Shown piece by piece: positions 34,501 through 46,700 of a DNA stretch of 64,000 bases (position 1 is its first letter; the number at the start of each line of letters is the position of its first letter). The stretch comes from Trichobilharzia szidati. Taxonomy: Eukaryota > Platyhelminthes > Trematoda > Strigeidida > Schistosomatidae. The position numbers and the translations under genes were made by a program. A model generated the notes under the pieces. That model did not search any database. It was not told the DNA's origin and saw nothing but the letters and a program-made list of their open reading frames with translations. The stretch covers positions 153,348,199 through 153,412,198 of the forward strand of contig OX235279.1 of the NCBI GenBank assembly GCA_944472155.2, given 5' to 3'.

Positions 34501-35185
34501 TTCAACAACTACGCAACATTCCGACTTTCGTTCATTCTCTATTTTATATTTGTGGTTTTCAACATATTCGATTACAATCCGCTGATGTATATATATATAT
34601 ATATATATATGAGTCATTATCTATCTTTTCTCTCCTTTTATCTTGATTATTTTGTTAAGAATGCTTTGCTTGCATAAAAACACTAAAATCATTATTTCAC
34701 AACCCTGAAAATTTGCATCTGATTTGCTCATGCGACATCCACGCATAGCACTGACTATGTCAGCACTAAGATAGTACCTCAATAGTGGAATGGGTTTGTT
34801 CACACGAGTGTAAGACTGTGGAGGAAGCTGGAGGGGAAAAATTATCCAATGAAGTTATCTGTGTTTATTTTTCAGAAATAGTTACGTCGCTGGTTTATGA
34901 CAGTTGACATGGAACGCAATCAGTGCTGACCTATCAAATCAATAACAAGTGTGAACAACTGTTTTCAATAGCTCATTCAAGTTCCACAGTTATAAATCCA
35001 CTGATGTCAACACAAAACATCTATCAAGTGCAAAAATTGAAATCCTGTCAGAAACTACAATGTGTTAGAAGAACAAGATGGGTTTGTAGTCTGTTAATTT
35101 TCATTGTCATGGTTAGTGAGAACATGAGGCGAAACCAGATTAAATAAGTTGGTGACGTATTTGTGAATTTCGAACCTAATGATGA
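34501..35185. other. No gene seen; (TA)n at 34588-34610
   Basis: AT-rich spacer. Open frames on both strands show nothing recognisable. Confidence 0.45.
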
Positions 35186-35235
35186 AAGAAATTTCTTCAT
35201 CGACGAATTTGTCTTCAGAGACTGTATTACAATGT
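35186..35235 (-). repeat. PLE terminal motif
   Basis: Minus strand: aatacagtctctgaagacaa then attcgtcgatgaagaaattt. Helix GAC/GTC is preserved. Confidence 0.6.
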
Positions 35236-35607
35236 GTAGCAGCCTATCGCAGAGTAGTAAGGGGGGAGGGCGAAATAAACATCTTTCATTTCTTTCATAA
35301 CTCATGGGAAGTTTATAATCAATAAAAGTTTAGACTTTAAGGGGTGATTTGTCATCAGTAGCGTGAGAGGAAATACGAATATTGTATAACAAAGAAACAA
35401 ACAAGGGGAGTGAGCTGAATGTAAGTTCAAGAGGTAACAGGCAATAATAATAAAATAGTAGTAATTGTGTGTTTATGACTGGATTTAAAACTCGACTGCC
35501 TAACGAAGCTATTGAAAGCAGTTGTTCCCACTAATATTATTGTCCTGAATAAATAATAAGAATATTCATATTGTTTAGATTAATTACTGACAGACAAATG
35601 AAAGTAC
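35236..35607. other. No gene seen
   Basis: AT-rich DNA up to the assembly gap; nothing recognised. Confidence 0.45.
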
Positions 35608-36107
35608 NNNNNNNNNNNNNNNNNNNNNNNNNNNNNNNNNNNNNNNNNNNNNNNNNNNNNNNNNNNNNNNNNNNNNNNNNNNNNNNNNNNNNNNNNNNNN
35701 NNNNNNNNNNNNNNNNNNNNNNNNNNNNNNNNNNNNNNNNNNNNNNNNNNNNNNNNNNNNNNNNNNNNNNNNNNNNNNNNNNNNNNNNNNNNNNNNNNNN
35801 NNNNNNNNNNNNNNNNNNNNNNNNNNNNNNNNNNNNNNNNNNNNNNNNNNNNNNNNNNNNNNNNNNNNNNNNNNNNNNNNNNNNNNNNNNNNNNNNNNNN
35901 NNNNNNNNNNNNNNNNNNNNNNNNNNNNNNNNNNNNNNNNNNNNNNNNNNNNNNNNNNNNNNNNNNNNNNNNNNNNNNNNNNNNNNNNNNNNNNNNNNNN
36001 NNNNNNNNNNNNNNNNNNNNNNNNNNNNNNNNNNNNNNNNNNNNNNNNNNNNNNNNNNNNNNNNNNNNNNNNNNNNNNNNNNNNNNNNNNNNNNNNNNNN
36101 NNNNNNN
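35608..36107. other. Assembly gap, 500 N
   Basis: Exactly 500 N, so probably a gap of unknown true size. It lies 1.5 kb downstream of the last DDR exon seen, where the first kinase exon could fall. Confidence 0.99.
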
Positions 36108-37615
36108 AGAAAACAGAAAGAAATGGAGATGTGCTGCTGAAGCCTCCACGTTCCACTTTGAGCCTGATCATAATAATAATAATAGAACAATATATCGCAG
36201 TCATTTCGGAACGCAAACTAATTCCGCGTTTTTGAAACAAACGAAACATTTGATTTAAGATAACCTAATTTTTTTTTAAATATAATCTGATGCAATTTAT
36301 TAGTTGAACTTCATAAATAAAGCTTACTTTAATTAAATGAACATAAAGGTTCAGTTAAGTTTATCAAAGCATCTTCTGTTTCTTTTGAAATAAGATATAA
36401 AATTATGCTTCTGCTGAAATAATTGATTTGTGCTCAACGTTTCTTTTTAGCGTTTGATCTAAATCAAAAAGAGAGGAGAAAAAAATAAGCAGAAAATAGA
36501 GATCTTGATAAATGTGATAGGGTGAATAAAACAAAAAGGAAGTTGAATTATCTCTTTTGGAGTCATATTTTTCTCTTTGTGAATCAAATCTTTTGTAATT
36601 CTGGATTGAATAGAAACAGATTACACTTCCTTAAGGATACTGTCTTTGGGAAAAATATTTACTCCCTGGAAGTTCCTCTAATGCACTGTATTTTATTACA
36701 TCCTAAAGGTGGATGAATGAATTTTTACAAAAAATTGACTGTTTAGTTCATTTATTTACTACTTTAAACTACTGAAAGAAAGATTAGCAGAAGATGAGTA
36801 AATTCTGTGGTCTTATTGTTTTTGTTTACAATATCTAACTATTAGACCAAGAAGATAAATGTACAAAAGCAGATTACTACATCATAAAAACAGTATCAGC
36901 TGCTATCCACTGATGTTCGACAATAACTGCTGCCATCGTTGCTTGTACTGTGATAATCTCAACTGTGTCTATGCTGCCAATCTAAGTCTTTCAAAAAGAA
37001 CGTAAGAGTAGAATATAATTCCATACTAGATAAGTTTATTAACTCAAAATTTCATCCGATTATCATTACTGCATCACTGTGAGTTATATCGGATAAACTT
37101 GTCCAGTACGGAATTTAAAAAGAACACCCTTGTGAAAATTTACGGACAAACCCTGCAATCCATCCGACGATCATATTACTAAGACGAGAGTTTCATGCTC
37201 TGTCATCTAAACCATTCCTCATTAATGAAACTGTGGTAGCGTTTTCACTTCTCATGCTGTAGTACACTTCAAAAGTATATCACTTTGAAAGGAAATATTT
37301 ACTAATTTATCATTGCTTCGGATAGGTAGATTTTCATTATGTTTCTAAAATGTCGGTGTAATTAAGACAGTGTTTAGTGTTTCGTATCATATGCATTTAC
37401 AACACAGTGTGTTCAAAGCAGTTTTGATACTTAAAAGACCAGTTTAATCTTCAGTTTTTGAGTGCTGTCCTAAAAGGTTCTAGAATACGTGAAGTTAGCA
37501 GTTTTCCTTGTTAACGCCTTCTCTTCTGAAAATGTCAGGGCTAAACTTGACTTTGGTAGCAGCCCTTTTTATTAACACTTCTTAAGTATTTGTAAAATAT
37601 GCATTGAAAACTTAC
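36108..37615. other. Intron of the DDR gene or beyond; no exon seen
   Basis: I read the minus strand for a glycine-rich loop and other kinase motifs and found none. AT-rich, no repeat family recognised. Confidence 0.5.
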
Positions 37616-37731
37616 TGAAATCATCTGAACTGTGGGAACTGAAATAGGAAGCATGTTGGGTGTGCCATAATAAGCACTGTAAGTGTTAGATTCATTAGTT
37701 GTTGAATTAGAATAATCAGAGTTTTGAATAC
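37616..37731 (-). CDS. DDR: DDR exon h: last visible exon, just before the kinase domain
   Basis: 39 codons between atatag and gtaagt, phase 1 in and phase 0 out. It reads GIQNSDYSNS, then NESNTYSAYYGTPNM and ends SVPTVQMIS. 'NTY' followed by a short linker is where DDRs run into the kinase domain (mammalian 'NTYAVPA...PR'). The next exon should start with the glycine-rich loop. I found no such sequence on the minus strand down to position 1. It may lie in the gap at 35608-36107 or left of the window. Confidence 0.82.
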
Positions 37732-40700
37732 CTATATAAAACAAATTGAAAAAGAAATAAATGAAGGCTTTTTATAGGAAGAAGATAAATAAATGTGAAT
37801 TCGGTTTAGAAAACAAAATAAAGCTAATAAAATGTTTATTCCTGATTTATCACAAAATGGAGATTTTTTCGATTATTTCTTTTGACATCTTGTAGGGTTG
37901 GGCAAATTTATCATAATGTGAAAATGGCGGAAATTTCCACTCTGCATAGAATCATTGTTTAAGAATAACGTGGTAGTTATTACCACTTTAAACAAAAAGT
38001 TATTAAGTGCTTTAAAGCCCACATAACCTGTAGGGAAAGGTTACTCGAATATTTACTGTGCGCCCCATTAATGGCTTTGTAAAGAGGCTTTAACAACAAA
38101 ATGCTTGTCTATATACCGAAAGGAATAATCATAGTTCACAGATGAGCAGAACAAAGTGAGACAAGTCATGTTCATTCAAGACTGGCGCCAGTTTGATAAC
38201 GGCGGAATTTTATATTTTAATAAATGGCGGCCGTTTGTTCTAGGTAAACTGTATTTACCTTCAATCACTTTTTATGTGCTTATATTTTGATTTAAGTGGC
38301 TAATGTTATGTTGACTCAAAATTCTCCAAATAACCTTTTGCGCTGACCCAAATCACAAAAAAGATATGGAGTTTAGCATATTTATTTTTCCACAAATAAA
38401 GAAAGAAGCCTCATTAGTCCTATAAATTTCATTGATGGATTACCTATATTTTTTGTCAGAGAAGCGGTACCATGATTAATAAATCACAGGCTATTCCCAT
38501 TATCTGGTACAGTTGATCGTAGCTATAAACGTTAAGCAGATGAGTTGCATTTCTGGAAATCTGTCATTATTCATCTACTCTGATATTTTAATAGTAGACT
38601 GGAAAACTTAGAAAATATTTTTGAGAAAAAGAAATACATGAAATGTAAAGAATCGTTTCAAAACTTGCGTGTTTCAACTTTTTCTATAATCACATGTTTT
38701 GTTTATTGGGATGCACGCCATTTTGACGAGTAAGTATGGGAGGAATTCATATATAAGACCTTTAAAATGAGACTCTTAGTGCATTACATTCCGTTATACT
38801 GAGAAGAAAACTAACTAACATTTTCAAGTGTTGGTTTGTAGGGATTTGATTGGTTACAAGATTTTCATCATGAGCTGACATCAGTTAGAGAACCATTGGA
38901 AAACTTGGGAGTACTGGAAAGCTGCTTCGTCCTAGTTTGGGACTCTTTATCAGTGCGCAGCCACCGGGATTCGAACCCTGGACCTACTGGTTACAAGGCG
39001 AGCTCGTATACCATTAAGCCACTGGGACCCGATCCAATGGCACATGAATTCTAACTTCTGCCAATTCCCGACATAGCGCGACCCTTAGTCAATGTCTTCA
39101 GCGAGTATTTGTCCTCACACCCGACCTGAGAAGTCGTGACCAGTAGGGTGCAGCAGCATTTTACACTATTCTCCATGCCTTATTTTGGATATATAACGGA
39201 TATTATTATGGTATTCAACAAATCTAAAAGTTAGTTGATTACAAAATTTAATATCTCAAACATATATGATAAAGAACTAACTCAATCCAGAAATACTGTT
39301 TCAGCTTCAAACTTTTACTAAGGCATTTATAAATTTCACTTTAACAGAATGTGAGTACTATGTACAAATTAAAATATTGCTTTCATAACTTAGACATAAG
39401 TATTTACCTGAACACGTTTGAATACTATTGATATTATTCATATTCATTTGATCTAACATTAAACTGGTATCAAACAAAGGATTGGCTGTTGTGATCAGTT
39501 GACTCTTTGAGTCTAACCATGCAGGAATATCATCATTTGGATTAGACTTATTCAGTTCTGAATTGTACTGATAAAATGCACTGTTAACACTTTTTCTTGT
39601 AGAGTTGAAATCATGGTTAAATTCATTTTTATGCCTTAAATTCATTGTTTGAACGCCTGAAGTAAAGTGTTCAGGAGTTGGAGGTAATGGAAGACTTGGA
39701 GGTGGAGGTAAATGAAGTGGATTATATAGTCGACTTAATCCATTACAATGATTAAAAGAAATGTTCATTTTGGATGGATCAATACTTGAATTGTTGGAGT
39801 TGTATTGTCGTATAACTGATCCATTAATTGTGTCAACTTTTGCATACGGTTGAGAATCACAGTCTGATCCAGGTAAACTAGTATAGATTGAATTTTCATG
39901 ACATGTTTTTCCATAATTGATATTTTTTAAAATATTCTCTTCTGTTGAAAGATAGGTTCCTTGAAGATTCGATGATACAGAGCCACCAGGAATGAACTAC
40001 AGGTAAGTGATCGCAACAATCGAAAACATGGAGTCAATATCTCGTCATTATGACACAAAATAAGTAAATTACTGTCTAATTAATTTGGTTCTCAATCATT
40101 TTAATAATTGGTGTTATATTTTTTACCATGCATTTGCCTTTAAGATTGGGTAACTTTGTTAAATATAAATTGTAAACTGAAATACTCACTCCAATTTTAT
40201 GTTATATTCGGGTATCTAGGTGACTGCGTTTGAAAGTCAGATTCACCTGTAAATATAACCGTTATGTACTGCACTACATTGTATTTTAAAAAACACGAAT
40301 TTGTCAGCATATTTAAAAGAATGGTACCTCAGACTAGATGTCCCTGGCTTCCACTCAGTGCATTTGGGTGGTTTTGAGGTTTGTTTTCAGACTTTCTTAT
40401 TGCTTGTTTGATGCTTTGTTTGACTAAAAGACGACTAAGCATTTCCGAATAAAATTCCCAAGTGTTGTTCTGTATAATATTTCAGATTTGAAAATATATT
40501 TATTTATTTATTTATAAACTTGTAGGCGTTAAAGTCTGATAAGAAAACATTTGGAGTAACAGCTGACAACCTTGTGAGTGTATCACTGGTTTCATGGCTG
40601 CAAGCAAATCAGCTCCACATATTTTCTATACGATTAAATGACATGGCGCAAAAGCGAAAGGAAGGATTGTGTTCCAGCACAATTAGATTTCTAAGTTAAT

Positions 40701-43700
40701 TTCAAATTTTTGCATTTCACTGGCCTCATTTCAAGATTTTTTCAGATTTACTTTAGGCTTACACTTATCCAATGTATATTTAAAGCGTATTGACCTTTAG
40801 CAGTCAGTCTCAACATGTTAGACTTCATTGTGTAACTCAGAATGGGGAATTGTAGTTATTTAATCAAAGAACTCAGTTGTGTGAAACAAAATTATATGCA
40901 ACATTATTATAATACTTTTACTAAACTACGATTTGTATAATATAAAACATCTTATTTAATAGATTAACAAAAATAACTTACACTAGGCGTCACGATAGGT
41001 ACAAAAGATATTGAATTATTTGGATCATACTTATTCATACCGGGAATACTTGTTGGCAGTAAATTAGCATTAACTTCATTAGGCGATGGACTGAAAATAC
41101 CATTTTGTAAACTTGGATGAGTTGAATAATTGTTTTCCATTCCGACTTGTTGAAATGGCTGATGAATAGTATTCGTTGTCAAGTTAATACTTATCGGAGA
41201 TACTCCATTGGAAGTCAGAAGTTGAAATCCACCTAGATATGCTGTTGTACTAGGTAGTCCCATGTTAACATCTTGACACCTTTGTGGATGTTGGAACTGG
41301 TATTGCATATCACCAGATACATTACTAGTAGTAGTTGTAGTTACAACTATATTATTTAAAGTATTGCTATTTTTGGACTGATCTGCAAGCAAAGAAGTAT
41401 TCTGAGCACTTGATTTATTTACACTTGGATTAGAATCAAACTGAGTAGAATCACTAAATCTCTTGTTTTTCCTGTTAAATTTATGACGAAATGGTACTCG
41501 TAGACGCTCTCTTCCCCAAACACAGAATAAACAAAATAATCCACAACAGATAAGTATTACTAGGAGGCTACAGATTATTGCAAGCACATAAGTTGTTGTT
41601 TGTCCTAGGGGAAAATTCAAAGTGGATGAATGTTCATTTAACAAGTATGGAAGACCTGTTGTTGTACCACCAGGTTCTGAACGAATACCTTCATGTGGAT
41701 TTGTATCTTCAGGTTTGAATTTCAGATTGGGCATTTGAGCTGAGAGAAAAAACAGCGGTAAATTATTTTAGTCATGTTTATTTTCTAATTGTTCCTGATG
41801 AAATTTCTGATTTGACTGACTGAACCGTAATGGTCGGCTTCTAGCACGGACGCCTCAACAATAAAACTGAAAATTAATTTGAAGTGATTTGGTGGATGGT
41901 GATTAGCAAAGAAATTCAAGATGCGCATTTCGCCCAAGATGTCTAGTGGATCATGCTTCGGCTTTTGAAACGGTTAGCACCGGCCTCGAGTCTCAGTGGT
42001 GACACCATCACCCACTGGAGATTGCAGTTACATTAAGCCAACGAGTCCCATATAGGACGAGATGCATAACCAGGTGTTTCACTGCTAGTCAGCATCTCTA
42101 AAATTACTTTTGCTTTTGTTAAAAAAAACTTTATCCTAAGTGGTTTGCGTAAAATCAGATTTATTCATTTTGCTATGTAAGATGCATATCTATGTGAACG
42201 GAGAAGCGCTTGCAGAATTCTTCAAAAATCGAAAGGTACACTAAAATTATAACCTGCATTTCTTTCTACTGGTCGAATGATCTGTTTGAGTGGCCTAACA
42301 AATGTATAATTTCAGGTTAAACCAAGGATTGACATCGGTTAGAGAACGACTGGAAACCAGAGAGTACTGGACAGCCGTCTCATCCTAGTTTAGGAGTCAT
42401 CGGCAGCAAGCACTCGCTTGGGTTCTAACCCGGGACCTTTGGATTACAAGGAAAGCTCGTATACCATTCAGCCACTGGGAGTAGATTGAATGACCTATGA
42501 GTTCTACCTTCTACCAATTCACGATTTAGCGCAACCAACAACCAATTTCATCGGCGGGACATTCACTTTCACTCCTGACTGGATGGACGCCACCGATCAC
42601 GACTTCTCACTAGAACTCCAGACAACTTCGTCCTGTAGCAAGTCACTGGGTTCGAAACGCAATGGGTACGTACTGCCGACGAGTCCCAAACTAAAACTAA
42701 ACAGCTGTGCAGTACTCCCCGGTTTTCAATGGTTCTCTAAATGATATCAGTCCGCGATCTAGGATGAAACAAATAGAATCCCTATAAACAAATTCCTGAA
42801 AATGTATTACTGGCTTCAAAACACAGTTTAAGACATATGACACATATCACAGTTCACCATCATGTACATTCCACTGATCTTATCCTCAAAACACAGCTTC
42901 GGTTCGGATGTCACACCAACTATTATAGGCTTCAAAAAATTATCCAAAAGTAAATTTTTTTTTAAAGTAACTCATCATGTGTGTATTTGTGTACAGCGGG
43001 TTTAATCTGCTAATATTTTATATTCAACTGCAATTAATTAATCTAATATTAGTTCTAACCACAAATTTTACTTAGATTTGATGTGATGTCACCTTTATGG
43101 AAAACAACTGCCCAAATTTCCATATTTTTTCCTTCTCCACTAAGTCTGTGATGATTGATCAAACAATTACACATCTTCCCACTCCGTACTTAATCACCGT
43201 AACCATATTATTCTTTAGGGATTTCACCGTGTAAATTCAAAATAAGCGGAACAACAAAACAGATAACTAGTTCAGTGAACGTCGCTGATAGATGGATATG
43301 AGTAATCAATAGTTATTCAAAGCAATCACTTGATCATACTAACCAAATTTCTCTCTGTTTTACTTATAACAAAACTGTTAAGTCAAAAATTGACTATTGA
43401 AATGTATATCTAAAAATTTTTTTCATAGATTTAAAGATAAGATGACCTACATTGCCTACTAAGAAAGAATAAAGTAGGAAAAAATTGAATCAGTCACTAA
43501 GATTTTATCAGTTTTAATATTTTAAAATTAAAATAAGCAGCAATAGAAGAATGACTAATGTTATTATTATTGTTATTATTATTATTAATTTTTTTGTTTC
43601 TAAAACATTGACTTATTGTATAAGTCATAACAAGGGAGGTTGAGTAAATTACAAAGTAAATGGATACATAGTTGATAAATGATAACATCAAACGAACCGC

Positions 43701-46700
43701 CGCTATTTTCTTTGCCTTTTATCTTCAAATATGATATTTTTAAAACTATTGACATTCTTTCCATTTTATTTGCATATACGCAAACGTAAACTGGCATCAT
43801 GTGTAAAACTAGAGAGACTGTACGCCTTTGAGAACAGACTGCAGAATCGATAGTGTTTTTTTGCTAAGGTAGCGATAAAGAGCTCATTTGTGATTAGTAA
43901 AAATAAAAGACATCTTCCAAAATTAAGTAAACATATAGGAATATCCTTGGAGGATTGAATTATTTTTTGAACCATTTATCCTGAGAGATTTTCCATTTTC
44001 TCATACAAATAGCTAAAAGAATGTAATGTTAACAGCAATATATAATAAATTTGGTAAAAATTTTTTAGGGACAACTTCCTTCCGTGTGTTTATCTCGCAA
44101 CAACTGCATGTTACATGGTAAATTAAATTATTTGGTCTAATGGAGTCAACAGTACATTTAAACTGACAAAACCTATCTCTAAATCAGTTACTGGGTTTCA
44201 ATTCCACGTTAGTTACAAATGAATATATGTTAGTGAGTTGCTATGTAAACCTAGAAGTTAACATCGTTTGTTAGATCTTTCTATTTTCTATCTTCTCCTC
44301 CCCCATCTTTTTATACTTTGAGAGCATTTAAATTAATCGCAACCTCGCCTAGTTAACTAGCCAGTCTGAAGCTCGGGTAAATAGGCAGGGTTGGGCGTGA
44401 GGCTAGCAAACCCACACCACTAAGCCTTTGAAACCGCTCGAGAAACTTCAACGCACAGAAAATAATAAATTGATAGTGACTTAAACCAAAAACTGTAATG
44501 CTTTTATTTCGAGTGAGTTGATTTCATAATGTTTCTTTTACCCCTATCAATCCAACACTGAAGTATGTTATTGTCATTATTAATGACCACTGTAATTTCG
44601 GGTAGTTTGCAGCTGATGAGGACCTGTGAAATAAAAAGATAACTAAATTTTATACTGCAGATCTGGTCTTTCTTTCTGTATCGAAACATACGAGGAATCA
44701 TACATAGACTTTTAGATAAAACCTGTTTTTGTATTTCAGTGCTATAAATGCCTTAAATTCTTTCCTGTACATATTCTGACCACTTTTATGCCTAAATTGC
44801 TTATCAGTTCTATCAAGTTTCTGAATGAACTCAGGTGAGTGGTTATTTGGGGCTAATTTTTCTCTTATTACTTTGATTTCTTTATGCTGACTTTTTAACT
44901 GTCCATTCATTCTCTTGACAGTTAACTCAACTTGTTATTTCCGATATGCGATGAGATGTTTAAAGTCTAGATGTCTACTAGAATGCGTTAGCTATTTATA
45001 GATACTTGTATCTTCATTTTATTTATATATATAGTGTAGACAATTTTTCATGCTTATATGCTAACAGAAAAGTGATCGATGCAATATAAAGTGTGATAAA
45101 TTAATTATTGATATGCTCAGTTTTCAACACTGAATTTATCGTTTAGATGTTTCTAACACGTCTTATAAGAAAAAGAATTAAAAGGTTCTAAGAGCTTTAT
45201 ATTCTCAAACAGCCATAAGTGGATATTTTACTATTGGGGATATATTAGTGATTACATCCCCTTGTTCGTATGTTTGTTTATTTACTCTGAAATTCAGACG
45301 TGACTTAATAGATCGTGTCACACAAATGATAATTTATTCCACTGACTTCAGAGTAACTCGCTTCTGACTCTATGACTTGTTAAACTAGTTTATAAGCTTT
45401 TTTTAACATCTAAACGAATCATTTTTTTTCAGCATACAGTCTATTATCCTTCGTCGAATAAGAAATAGATAATGAAGCATTAGAACAGTTTCCAGCGATA
45501 TGTAGTATCAATTTTGATTTGACACTAGTAACTAGCGTGAAATCAAAATTGATACTACAGTCCTACAGGAGGTCAATCGCGAGCCCGAATAGCTCAGTGA
45601 TAACGTCTCTGACTGCAGCATTGGGTGACGCGGGTTCGAATCTCAGAAGGGACATAAGTTCCTTCAAGGTTTCAGACTGGTGAGTGCCAACTAGCACAAA
45701 ACCTAGGTCCAAGACTTCCAGCTGATTGCCACTAACCATCTAGTAGTATCAGTTGTATGTTGGTGTATGGTATAAGTTACTAAAACCAAGAAGCTCATGA
45801 TTAAATGACATTTAAAGTGGGGAAAGTTTAAGGGAGGCAATGAGTCACATTCCGCCTTCATATCTAGGGTATGCTCAGTTTTACTAATCATTTTATTATA
45901 ACACAGAGGTCAAAATAATTAGAGTAACTATTATCTGTCTCCTTAAATATAGTTAATCCAGACAGTCAGAACAAAACAAATAGTTAGTGGTTTATTTAAT
46001 TTGACTCAGCTTTCCACCTTTGAGAGTCCTGTCTTAGTTGGTGAGATAAGACGATTGCTCTTCATTCTGAGTATACTATTGAATTTTACATTAAACTTTT
46101 ATATACTGTCGGATATTTTTTGAGTTGGGCAAATCTGCTTACACTCAGTAAATTTCGGTCATTGCTCTGGATCACATGTACACTTCCATAAAAGCCGATT
46201 GCATTAAAACAGATGAGTTAATTTTTGATCAGTGAGTCTTACTACAGTATCTATGTGCAGACTTTATATTTTGGCTGTAGTCGAATGGTAAGAGCCATTT
46301 TATGTGAAGATTATCTTAAAATCTTTCTGTCAAGTTACTGAGTAGTAGAAACAGAAAATATAAATATTTTCTGAATGGGTACGTTTTCATTTACATTAAC
46401 TTTATTCAGTGCATGGATTTTTAAGGGTGAAAATGAGTTGCGTTTAGTATGTTTGATTAGTATAAAATAAAGTACGATATCTTAGGTTGACTTGAAAAAG
46501 CAAATGTCATCATACCTCAGTTAAAACTGAGAAAGACTATTTCACTTGAAGGCATACCAATTATTTAATGGCTCATTCACTTTCCACTTTGTTTTTTTGT
46601 GGTCATATAATCAAAGTGTACATGGAAGCGGTCCTGAAATATTCGGACTGGCATAAGTAAACATTTTCATTTCAAGTTCTTTGTGAAACACATCCAATCC

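Noticed and set aside
38190..38240. Recurring ATGGCGG and GGCGCC words as a regulatory site
   Set aside because: Too short and too few to separate from chance.
45577..45650. Possible genuine tRNA gene
   Set aside because: Box A and B are good, but there is no matching acceptor stem, and the sequence continues into a SINE body shared with 34280-34500.
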